In this document: one piece after another, positions 48,601 to 58,300 of the stretch
How positions within the stretch are numbered: the stretch's first letter is position 1
Layout: the number at the start of each line of letters is the position of its first letter
NCBI GenBank assembly: GCA_008360955.1
Contig: LUCM01009254.1
Coordinates: 1 to 64,000, forward strand
Direction of reading: 5' to 3'
DNA from: Fasciolopsis buskii
Taxonomy: Eukaryota > Platyhelminthes > Trematoda > Plagiorchiida > Fasciolidae
DNA length: 64,000 bases
Program-made: the position numbers and the translations under genes
The notes under the pieces: model-generated
Told to the model about the DNA's origin: nothing
What the model saw: only the letters and a program-made list of their open reading frames with translations
Databases searched by the model: none

Positions 48601-51600
48601 GTTCTATTCAAACTGATCAACTATAGTAATATGTGCTCAAATATGCCGGCAGGCGTTATGCCGCCGGAAACATGACGACTGTCGAAATAGTGACCGAGAA
48701 AGTAGAAATTAAAAATCAGTGTTCACATTTCACCACAAATACTGCTACTCTCATTCTCCTATTCGCGTCTTCTGCCATCCATTGGAATACATGATTGTTC
48801 TGTGTTTGTTGTCACCGAGTTGGCCGAACCAAGGGAGTGGGTTGACTTATGGTGTCTTGCCCCGATTTCACAAGGCAGTGGGACGCTCTATGGGTCATAT
48901 AAGGAACTTACGCGGATAATATGGGACCTTGGTTCAAAAGGACGGTAGGAAATAAATCCAAAATGGTATGATGAAAGCTTGACTAAGGACATACTACAAG
49001 TAGGCAACGAAATACAAATCCTGGTACTTGAGAGTTGCACTTCCCGATTCCAAAGCCCAAATGGGCTTTTTTCAGCGCCATACCTCAGTCGAGTCAGACG
49101 AACAATGTGCTAGAAGAAGATTTCGATTCAGCAACCGGCCACTCTCTCACTGTCTCTTGGTACAGAATAATCGATATTGCCAACGAATCGGAGCCGATAA
49201 AGCTAGAAATCTTTATGTTTCTGAAAAAAAAATTAACATAAAAGTCCACTTTCCTAGTTCACCTACCCGACTAGATGAAAATTTTGACAGATTGTTCTCC
49301 AAGTACTAATGCATGAACTCATCGGAAAGAATCCGCTTGCTTGAATATCGTTTCTTCCGTCGATTGCCACCAAATCGTTATAGCCTACTAACTCTAGTGA
49401 GAACGATCAAGTCGGACGGACATAAAAGCTCTTCAGTTATTTGTAAACTGATTTGTTTATAAGGATTTACATCGGTTAGCGATCCTTTTTCAGTATATCC
49501 ACTGTCATAACTAAAACATTTTTCCTTCCTCCATGTTAATGATTTAACCAAAATTGCGTCGCTAGTCAAGAGGTAAAGAAACCATTGTCATTGCCACTCG
49601 TGACAGAGAAACTATATCAGTGGGTAAAAAATCTCAGCGCAAATAGCACATAGAAGGCACTATGCAAGAATGACGGTCATACCATGAAGTTATCAAACGC
49701 AACACAATGCTCCAGTACATCTACTCTGACATGCGGTTAAAAGTAAGCTATCCAAACTTACTAGCTATTCCTTGATCGGAAAATCTTACTGTTAAATAAC
49801 CAATTTGTACATTATACTGGCGAGATAAGCAAAAGTTTAATTATGAGTGGAATAGTCGCAGAACATCTTGGTGATAACAACAAAATGTTTTAGATAACAT
49901 TTTTTCAATTTTGAGCACTGAAAAATCCTGCAAACCGACATCTGCAGTTCTCTGGGATGATCAGTTTATTAGGAGGCGCTTAAGTAGCTACTTTCACCGT
50001 TGCCTGTGAAGTAAAAAGTCAGTGTATAACTAACTGAACTCTAGAAGTAAAAACCTTTCACCTGCCGAAATATTTTCCCTTTTTAATCGAACGTTGAAAG
50101 TACTCTTTGAATTTCCTTTTCTGTTGTATGCGTGAAATTTAGAATCTCCAAAATTGTTTTGTTTTTGTCATCCCAGTTGGCCGTATATTGTTACCTTACA
50201 AAAATGATCACTTATATTACAGACACTCGAAACGGTTCCACAGAACACATTGTTCCCACTTCAGTGGCTCCATCAATGGCTCCACCACCGACAGGTTCCC
50301 TACCGATATCCCCAACCCCTTATCCTGTTCAATTCGGACAGATTCCACTAGGTCAGACCTATCCTCCTAGTCAATATCCTGCATATCCACCTCCACCGAT
50401 AACCAGCGGTGTACAACCAGCGCCAACAGCACAAGTCGCTTATCCACAACCAGTTCCGCCGGCGTACACTGCACCCGTGTACACATCCCCAACAATCATT
50501 CAACCAGTTGCCTATCCAGTCCCATCTTACCCACCACAGCCGGTGTACATGTCACCAGCCAATCAAACTTCTGGGATGTATAATCCAGCACCTATTAGTT
50601 CAGGACCTCAGGTTCATGCTATTCCGCAAACAGTAACCTCGAGTAATAGTGGCTTGCGGACAGCAGCCATTGGTGAGTCTCGAATCGTTATTGATTATCT
50701 CGCTGATTATCAGACCCTGATCACGTTTTCCCATTCCAACGTGCAGTGATTTTGATTAGCAAGCGTTGCATTCATGATAATATTTTGATGTTTTAGAACC
50801 ACCGGAATATACATATATATGTATACACTTGTGTAAATGTATATATATATATATATGCCAAGTTAGTCAGTAGCATGAAGACGAATAACCAGCGAGTTCC
50901 GGACGCACACGAACGGTTTCGCGGACATTATCGCTCATCACTTATACATGCTCGGTACTCCCGTGCTAACTAAGCTACACGCATGAACACTCCGATTTTG
51001 AGTTCCCACCAGTCTCGTTTATATGACAAGAGCGTAAATGAGTCGGGAATCCATTTTTGCGATCACAGCTGTGACACGGCAGTACCGGGCGCTCCCAGTG
51101 CTGTTGATATGTCGGTTGATCGTGTCTAACAGATACAGGGCAACTAGCGATCACAGTTATCATCCCAAAAACTGATTCCCGGTCCACTAACATCTCTGCC
51201 GTACGAAAAAGATTCTGGTGAGAATATATATACATGCATGATTATATGTGTATGGTAGATGCATTATTGTACCGCAATCGAGTTTGGTTGATAATGCATG
51301 GAAAATGCGACGCGAAAACTTATTTTTGAACAGCAAAGCTTTTTATGTAACTTTTGGAATTCTAGCCATTCACTTACGACCAGTAATTATTTATATGCCA
51401 TTAACATATTACCGTATAATAGCAGATTGACGGGATTGGCACATTACGTTTCTTATGAGTATCCCTCGGAAAATCTTATCTCCCCTCAAAACTCTGTGAC
51501 TCCGAAACGGTCCTCGTTCTATAAGTCAACATCTAGGTTGTCCGACTGGCAACCAATTTTAAGTACACTCTAATCGCATATATTTACCCTCGAAAGCCTA

Positions 51601-52160
51601 GTGGGGATAGACGGATGCGGCTCTCGTGCTAAAAGAAAGCGGGGCTAGATGTAGATTTTGGCATCAGCAGGAAGTTGCAATTAAAGTCGTTTTAGGACTT
51701 TCATTAAGTACACATTTTTACCATTTATTTATGAAGAAATCTATGCTTTTTCAAAGAAAATAACATCCAAGCTAATGTGGATTTTTACAGAGCCATTGCC
51801 CTCAATGAGAAAATCTGTTCCTATTAGTCTAGACGACACTTGTATCCTTCTGATTATCTCAACCTATTTCTGTTTCTGTTCACAGGTCTTGCTTCTGGAT
51901 TGGCAGGAAATTTTTTGGCAAACCGCTTATTCGGTGGCGGATGGGGATTGGGTTGGGGTGGTGGCTGGGGTGGCAGGTGGGGTGGTGGATACGGCGGAGG
52001 ATGGGGTGGTGGATGGGATGAATGTCATGATCATGGACCGGTCGTCATTGAGGAGACGAATATTTACAATACTGAGATTAATGATTATGACCATGGAAAC
52101 GATTTCGGATATGCGGATGACTTTGATGGCGGTTCGTTTGGCGGGGAATATGAAGACTAA
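42648..52160 (+). CDS. PH-domain protein with Pro/Tyr-rich middle and Gly/Trp-rich tail, evectin/PLEKHB-like (six coding exons)
   Basis: Seen: joining 42648-42690, 42730-42839, 42952-43167, 46213-46264, 50223-50672 and 51886-52160 gives 1146 nt, an open frame of 381 residues and a TAA; every junction is GT..AG with matching phase (1,0,0,1,1). Residues 1 to about 123 read as a pleckstrin-homology domain, beginning MSTIIKEGPLQRWN and closing with a helix containing SDVYW, like the Trp of the PH C-terminal helix. Residues about 124-290 are rich in Pro, Tyr, Thr and Ser with a PPAY motif. Residues 291-306 are a short hydrophobic GLxxG segment; 307-334 are Gly/Trp repeats; 335-381 are acidic. Known: evectins (PLEKHB1/2) have an N-terminal PH domain binding phosphoinositides or phosphatidylserine on endomembranes, then a Pro/Tyr-rich region and a short hydrophobic C-terminus. 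Inferred: a membrane-trafficking adaptor. The Gly/Trp tail is not in vertebrate evectins. The family call is by eye only; the gene model is firmer than the name. Confidence 0.75.
42730..42839 (+). CDS. Coding exon 2 of the PH-domain gene (residues 15-51)
   Basis: Completes a split Asp codon and reads on through RWEQAYARL, SGWLDWYEK and IHGVDLK. The alternation of Trp, Tyr and Leu with charged residues fits PH beta strands 2-4 and the loop where basic residues (KRR) would contact phosphoinositides. It ends in phase 0 at GTATAT, followed by a 112-nt intron ending CTTTTTCAG. Confidence 0.75.
42952..43167 (+). CDS. Coding exon 3 of the PH-domain gene (residues 52-123)
   Basis: Starts after CTTTTTCAG and encodes the second half of the PH domain: AYFAFGDMLQMLPRQP, then a strand pair around TMTFLMCNNEAEMKYEL and the C-terminal helix with SDVYWFD. 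The donor, AAG|GTCTAA, is weak; reading through gives an in-frame stop two codons later. A short PH-only isoform ending there is therefore possible. Phase at the end is 0. Confidence 0.7.
43880..43907 (+). CDS. Candidate 28-nt microexon (QLDLGHLFA), alternative to 46213-46264
   Basis: A good acceptor (TTTAATTTTACAG) and a near-consensus donor (CTG|GTGAGT) enclose 28 nt that read QLDLGHLFA plus one base. It enters in phase 0 and leaves in phase 1, exactly like the 52-nt exon at 46213-46264. It cannot be spliced in front of that exon without breaking the frame, but could replace it and join 50223, giving 373 residues. No transcript evidence is available; it may be a chance match. Confidence 0.3.
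45405..45538 (+). repeat. tRNA-related SINE (family 2), diverged intronic copy
   Basis: TTGGCCAGTGATATTTACAG then GGCGTTCTAACCTGAG, B box GGGGTTCGAACTC at 45464-45476, then CACCCGCCCAACTTCC and GCCTTCCTAAAAAATCACC parallel the copy at 41051-41195. It lies in the PH-gene intron. Confidence 0.5.
45944..46133 (-). repeat. Truncated copy of the SINE-like repeat, intronic
   Basis: Begins with CATGAAATAATTCACC, carries tail, hammerhead-like region (core decayed to CTGACGG, GAAA and helix III retained) and tRNA-like head with a recognisable B-box region (RC GGGACGCGAACC), and stops at the A box near 46133. It lies in the PH-gene intron about 80 bases before the 52-nt exon, on the antisense strand. 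Confidence 0.7.
46213..46264 (+). CDS. Coding exon 4 of the PH-domain gene (residues 124-140)
   Basis: A long pyrimidine tract ending TTTACTTCACAG and a consensus donor CAT|GTAAGT enclose 52 nt reading FSESPPENHTGTDPENT plus one base. The residue mix (Ser, Pro, Asn, Thr, acidic) suits a flexible linker after the PH domain. Its phase 1 exit joins the phase 1 entry at 50223, making a Tyr codon across the junction. It lies about 80 bases downstream of a SINE copy (45944-46133). Confidence 0.6.
50223..50672 (+). CDS. Coding exon 5 of the PH-domain gene (residues 141-290), Pro/Tyr-rich
   Basis: Bounded by TATATTACAG and GTGAGT. The 450 nt are strongly coding in one frame: long runs of Pro, Tyr, Ala, Thr, Gln and Val with YPPSQYPAYPPPP and VPPAYTAPVY. 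PPAY fits the PPxY class bound by WW domains and the Pro runs fit SH3 or EVH1 ligands. The segment is low in complexity and predicted disordered. Entry and exit are both phase 1. It corresponds in position to the Pro/Tyr-rich segment that follows the PH domain in evectins. Confidence 0.8.
50806..50857. repeat. TA-rich microsatellite
   Basis: ATATACATATATATGTATAC, a short break, then GTATATATATATATATATG. Simple-sequence DNA in the last intron of the PH-domain gene. Confidence 0.85.
50880..51020 (+). repeat. Unclassified dispersed repeat (family 3), copy 2, intronic
   Basis: CACACGAACGGTTTCGCGG (50906-50924), ATCGCTCATCACTTATAC and GAACACTCCGA with CCCACCAGTCTCG parallel the copy at the start of the window. 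It lies in the intron between the last two coding exons, beside a TA microsatellite (50806-50857). Confidence 0.55.
51886..52160 (+). CDS. Last coding exon of the PH-domain gene (residues 291-381), Gly/Trp-rich and acidic
   Basis: Begins after TTTCTGTTCACAG and ends in TAA. It first encodes GLASGLAGNFLANRLFGG, a short Gly-zipper-like hydrophobic stretch comparable in place to the hydrophobic tail of evectins. Then come repeats of GGGW with Trp at 310, 314, 318, 322, 330 and 334, with Tyr at 326 in the matching position. The last 47 residues are acidic (VVIEE, DDFDGG, GGEYED). Nothing like the GGGW block is known to me in vertebrate PLEKHB proteins. Confidence 0.8.
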
Positions 52161-52237
52161 AAGAGTTTCTTATGCATTCGTTCTTTTGTTTTCTCTTACC
52201 ATTTGCTTTTGTTTCACAAGGGGGTCCATATGATTTC

Positions 52238-52243
52238 AATAAA
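52238..52243 (+). promoter_or_regulatory. Polyadenylation signal AATAAA of the PH-domain gene
   Basis: AATAAA lies 78 bases after the stop codon, followed by T-rich sequence (TCTTCTTTCCTTTT). The short 3' UTR is plausible for the gene; cleavage site not proven. Confidence 0.55.
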
Positions 52244-52938
52244 TCTTCTTTCCTTTTAAATGTGGAATCAAAATGGTCAATTTTTCAGTCCGTAAAAAGT
52301 TTCACACTTGACCAAATCTCAATCTCCAAAGCTCAGCCAAGGTCAAGCTAACTAGACAAACTGATACGTCCACTCTTGGACCGCAAAAACAAAATAGCCC
52401 CTTTGGAGCACCGATTAAATACGCGGAGGTTTTGTATCCAAAGTTGAAATCAGCTTTATTATCAATCTTCATTCCTTTTCCATTAGATTTGCTGGAAGTC
52501 TCAGAGTAACTGGAAAATAGTCGATATTTCTTGAGGTCTCACACAAGCTCATACTAGAGCCACAATCAGTAAGGATCACTCCAAATTCAAAGAAAATTAG
52601 CAGCTTTTTCCTGACTCACCGTTTCGTTAATAATAGACATACTAATCGTTTTAGAATTCAAGTACCTCTGTTGGCCAAGGCGCATCTAAGAGATTTCGAA
52701 TCGTGGAATAAATGTTTAACCAATATAGTCTACGGGCACCACTGTGTGCACAAAACATAAACCTGGCTGGCTGGAGTCCGAAATAAGCTAAATTTCGTTG
52801 CCAGTAGCTTTGGCCAATAAACGAACAACAATTAGTGCTCATACAAAATGCTAGAGGATAGATGGTATATCATGCGTTAAAGTTGAGCAAAGTTCTGAAG
52901 GCCTATTCCATAGTAGCCCGGGATTGTCCCTTTTCTGA

Positions 52939-53050
52939 TTAGGTGGATTTGCAGTTCGGATGATTCCTAACATGAAACGAACAGTTATACAATCTTCCCA
53001 TGGTTCGCTAATCATGACCTGATTGACGACATCCCAAGATGAATAGTTTT
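52939..53050 (+). repeat. Decayed fragment of the SINE-like repeat
   Basis: GGTGGATTTGCAG, GGATGATTCCTAACATGAAA and CCATGGTTC appear in the order of the hammerhead region and tail, with the stem II 3' half deleted. No working ribozyme is possible. It ends around GATGAATAGTTTTG. Confidence 0.45.
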
Positions 53051-55288
53051 GTAAACAAGGGGTAGAACAATGTCTTGCTTAAAACCAACTACGGTGTAAT
53101 TCAGTTTACTCTTCACTGTTCGAACTAGTGGTTTGTAACACTTTGGAGTGTCCGGTATTCAACGTCTCATCACTGTTTGAAAAGAAATCGTGCATGCATA
53201 AAGGACCTAGACTGCGACGTTATATAAGTAAGCAGTAGAACTTAATACCTTTCATTTTGTCTGTCGCAGCAGACCCCGTTTTATACAGTCTGCACACATA
53301 TTTGTCACTGAATGACTTTTGTGAACACGAGTACAATGTCTCGAGTTGACTCATTTAAATGGCGCATAACACTGACATTTCTAATCGAAATTGTCAAGTC
53401 GGTATTTATTAATCTCCAGCGTACATCAAGAATCGACGAGGTATTCGGATCTGTCTGCAGAACATGGTTGCTTGTGAAATTCTACCGAAGTCCATCATAG
53501 CTGGTGAAGCTAATATGTTTCAAACATCCGCTGCAAGAATCGCGCAATGGTTACCTAGGTTTTGAATAACAAATTCTCTTACACACTTCGCCGCAGAATA
53601 ATTTCAGGGTAAATTGCACATCCACCGTCATTGACATCGTCGTTTGGCGCTAAACATCAAGACAAGCCAACCGACTGCTGACATTTTTTTTCGTAGACTT
53701 AACGGTCACAGTAGAAAAAATGAATAAGCGTATATCGACAGGGGAAAAAGAAGAGAAAGCTTTTGTAGACAGCACTTGAAATGCAGTCTAACGGAACAAA
53801 AGTTTTTTTCAATCTTTCTGATTTGCCGAAAGATAAAAGCAGTGTCGCTGCCTTGTCTTCCAACGTTTCCGGTCAATCTCAAATTCACCAGTCAACTTCT
53901 GCTTAGACGGTCACTTTTTACGACCTTCTGGTCAAAAAGCCGAACCAGAAAGCCAGAAATGTGGTCATTCTTGCATGACAGTCAACGTTTTGGGTATCAC
54001 GTTTGGTCATGGTCTGAAGGGAGATGGACTCAGTACATCATTTTACCTGCAAACCTCGGTACCAAAATCGGCGCCAAGCATAACTTTAGGTACTCTGCTA
54101 ACCGTGGAAGCTTTTAAGTATGTGAAACTTTCAGAAGACGGCAGACCCGACGTCCTTCCACTTGGGATAACTTTGAGCTGTGATAGACTAACGCTTTTAA
54201 TTCTTCCGGTGGAGAAAATTTACCAAACAAAATAATCATAAACAACATATTTCCTTTTTCACTAATCTGTCCTGACGACTGTTCTATACATATCCTGGTT
54301 TTGAACACTAAAACTAGCTAAAATACAGACATTTTTCATCTTGCTGTGAATAAAATTATTGCATGAGAAAGCATTTTCACATCGACGTCAAAGCAATTTA
54401 CCAGAGCTTTTTGTCCACCAAAAATAGACTGTAAATCCGCAAAGTAAGAATGTGAAACTAGAGTCGCATTTGGATCGATTTTGGTGAAGTTGTCCTTACC
54501 GCGCTTTTTGCCGTTAGCGTGAGACTTTGTTCCGCTGCTTTCTATTTGTTCTTCCGGCTAGCTTGTTGGATAGACTGAATGGCATCCGGTGTTCGTAAAT
54601 ACCGAGATCATCGCTATGAGTGTGGTGTTATTGACCCAACCTTCGATCACCATAGTGATCTAAAAACAATGGCTGCGTAAGGCCTTTATGTCTACAACAA
54701 GAAAAGTAATTCACACCTGAGGCTGGTCATTAGGGTTCATCATACAATAGGCCCGTAAATGGAACTGCTTTCCCCATTGGTGCATACCTTGTTGGTCACT
54801 GTGCCGAATTTTGCTGAGGTGAAATGTGTCGGTAATCTTGAACTTAGTTTATTGTCTGTGGCCAACTTCTCCAAACCACAACATAATAGCATCATGTGTC
54901 GAACGGTCTTATTCTTACTATTTGATGATGATGACATTTCAATAACTGAAATATGACTAACGCAAACCGAGATGTGGAAGCCGAGCAGTGGTTTGAAGTG
55001 TGAGCCAATAATGCCTTTTGGATACAGACACTGACCCTACTGCATACTGGATTAGACCATTGAATAAAGGAACAGGGTACGGCCTCGGAATTTAGCCCTT
55101 GTCGGTTCGGGCAACCGGAAAACAAGGATCTTGACTGATAGCATCCGATGTGTGGATGAAAAATGGATGAGCAGAGCTATCATGCGAGGATAACTCGATA
55201 AAATGTCTTCTTCTCGCCTCTTTCTTGTTCACTCTCTCCATCATTCGTCATGATTAAGAAGGCGAATGATCTGCAATAAGATTTGTGC

Positions 55289-55334
55289 GATATATTTATA
55301 TATACGCAGGTATACATATATAATATATTTATAC
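55289..55334. repeat. TA-rich simple sequence
   Basis: GATATATTTATATATACGC followed by TATACATATATAATATATTT; low-complexity DNA without further structure. Confidence 0.7.
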
Positions 55335-58300
55335 AAGCTATCCAGATCTAAATGTTGATTAAAATAGGAAAACCAATTAGTTTGCTTTTTTCTCTCTTGA
55401 GTAGATGAGGGGTGGATCCTAGTGCGCTCTGTTGATGTAACAAAGCAATTAGTGTTCGATAGCTCTTGCGGCAACCCACTTGAAAGTCCGCGGTATATTT
55501 GTCGTCAGAAAGATGTAGTAGCAACTAGGTAACATCTCTGACCACTATTCACTGACACTTTGTTTACTAAATTTGAAAACGGTCAGACTCGTGCACGAGA
55601 AAAGCGTTTCTCTACAAACTACAAACTGAGAACATCGTTTGTGTTACAGATCCTTACCTTGCATTAAATTCTGCTGAAAATACTAGCAACGATTTCCACT
55701 GAAACATTCGGTCCATAATTAAAAGATAGCAAACGTTACAACACCCATCCCGAATATATCGTAAAATTGACGTAACAATGGTCCATTTAGTTGTCACTGC
55801 ACAAAAATCCATATGGAATGGTCAGTGTATGCACTTCCACGAACCATTCGAACAAATGTTCAACGAAATAACCACTGTAATTTGGATGGTAGAGTCTACA
55901 GACTTCCAGAAAACGAGAACTTTCCTGTAATTGAACCATTCATGGGTAGCTCAAAGGAAGGCAGAGATGAAGGAATTCAGAAGATGGGCATTTATAAGAA
56001 GTCCATCGACATACCAAGGCACTTTGACGTAGACACTGCTCCAGACACGACAAACCGCCATCCACCGGTTTGAATTCACTGGTTTCTCTATTCTACTTAA
56101 CTCCAACTTGGCTTTACATCGGAATCGGTTTTTCCCGACGATCAAAGGTGAACTGACAGAACTTACCGATTAATTAAGCATCTACCGTTTTGCCGTTCTG
56201 ATCGAACTGTTCACAAGGGGACAAATGCTCATAGTCCAGCCGAAAACCTGATGACGTGATTTCAAGAAACACTTTTGCGAACGCGGCAATGCTTTTGACA
56301 GCTGAATGGCTATTGATTCTACTGTTCCTAAATGAAGTTCATAGCTTCTAGTGAGTTCTAAGGCTAATTTTAAATCACATCTGGTCTCCTGTTTCATCAT
56401 GGTACACCGCAAATGATTTGGCTATGGATTTTCTTGCATCCTTCTTCAACCAGGTTGGTTTATGTTTTTGATTTGTTGTGACAGCCGCCGCGCCGTTTTG
56501 CCTGCATTGCTTGCCCAACGTGAGCAAGCAAGTAAATAGCTTGCGCGGATGATGACAGGACAGGCAGTTTGTCCTAATAGAACCACTGGCGAAGTGTGCA
56601 AGCAGCATGACGGCGGATAAATTATACGTGACATTGTTTCTCAAGTGCCGAACAACCAGCCAACAGTGGCTATCCCCTCTGAAGAGAAGCCACATACATA
56701 ACCATGGTTACCGGGGTTTTCCCGGATGATTCTAGTGCAGTCTCGAGAATAAAGCATCAAATACATGGATGCGCTGCAGCAACAAACGGAGCCTTTAGGT
56801 CCATGAACCAGAGCGACGTTTTGACGGATCTTGACACCAACCAGATCTGAAATAACTGAATTTATCAGCGACCAAAAAAATGGTAAGTGAAACCCTCAAT
56901 TCAGCCTAGCCGTAACCTTCCTGACATACTTCTCTAAATTAGGTAAGTTTGCATCCTAGATGAAGTCAGAAAAATTAACCTCATGTCGTCAATTCCTACA
57001 ACCTTTCATGGTTTTGCCTGTGAAGTGGAAGTGGAAAATTCATTTCCTTTTCCGAATGCATCACTCAACAAGAAAGCCGAAAAATCTGCACTTTTTACGT
57101 GTCGAAAGTCAACATGCCCAAGCCAGTAGGCCCATTTTAGCAGATCTGGTCCTGTAGTTAGCATCTTTTGTATCAAATGTAATTTTGGAGAAACTACGGT
57201 AGCAGAAATTAGATGAGTTTAGGAGAGCGCCTCAAAATAATGGGTACTCGGACAGCTTTATTACAAAATTTATGCCCAAAGTGCCCAGGTGTAATAGCTC
57301 TTGCGAACCGTTAAATCATGAAACCACATTGAACATTTTTAAGCGCAGAACCACATTTGCTTCCACCTCAGTGATCTTAACTAGGTCAACCGGAAGACTC
57401 ATTCGCGATAAAGTATTTAGTATCAGTACTGGCTCTCATCTGCTAGCCTCATTCGTGTCAAGTGTTTTAGGACTAAAAGACCGCAACATATAGAACGGTC
57501 ATAGGCAGCTTCATCATTGGACATCTAACTCATTTGACCCAGGCATCACAGTTAGCAGTAAAAACTCCTCTCTCCTCTGATGAACTGTTTCTTAAAGTTC
57601 ACTATTTCTATCCAAATTCCTAGCGAAAGTAGTTGGGATGAACAAAAAATAAAGGGCTAAACGTGCTTCATTTGGCTTAATATTCATTGAAATATTTCAA
57701 GTTGGACGCAGTATACTTGTCTGTTAGATGCAGCATGATCAAGAAAATGCTTCACATGTTTAGGAAGTCACAAAAAGCGGACATCTTCGCAGAATTTTCC
57801 AAGGTCGTTGCTCTTCCAGATTTCGATGAGTTTTATTCTTGAAGGTCATTAATTGGTGGAAGTCACCCGGACGATATAACTTGTAAATTGTATTTGCTCT
57901 TCATTTTTGATTCAAATATCTGTTTTTTTAGTTTTATCATCCTCGTACTGTTATCACTAACGTGATTCATGCATATAGAGCATCATTCGTGTTGCTTTGA
58001 ATGCACATTCTAAGTGTATTTCGAGAAAACTAACCATGCGGATCAATGAAAGCGTCACAAACCAACCGAAGTGAATTACTTCTTTTTGAATTGAATTTGT
58101 GTTCATCTGTCCAAATTAATAAAGCACGATCAGTAGGCGATTGAAACTGCGTTTACCTATCGGTTTTGGTCACCGATTTCTATTTGTTGATTGTTGGTAC
58201 GTGCGATTCTATTAAACTTTTATATTAAGTGAAGTCGGATAGAGAAAAGATTCGGTGAGTCCAGTGTGAACTAGAATCGTAAAGTACCTTGTATTCACCT

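Larger units (their letters stand above)
43168..50222 (+). other. Large introns of the PH-domain gene (43168-46212 and 46265-50222)
   Basis: These introns hold the candidate microexon 43880-43907, a tRNA-related SINE at 45405-45538 and a hammerhead/SINE copy at 45944-46133. The stretch 46265-50222 shows no feature I can name; its open frames lack family resemblance. The small leading introns and kilobase-sized later introns follow the pattern described for schistosome genes. Confidence 0.5.

Noticed and set aside
49028..49309. Extra exon of the PH gene (reads NNVLEEDFDSATGHSLTVSW)
   Set aside because: An acceptor-like CAG is present, but no suitable donor follows in a phase that would fit between 46264 and 50223.
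50813..50857. TA-rich stretch as a regulatory element or CRISPR-like repeat
   Set aside because: Plain TA microsatellite inside an intron; no spacers or conserved repeat units.
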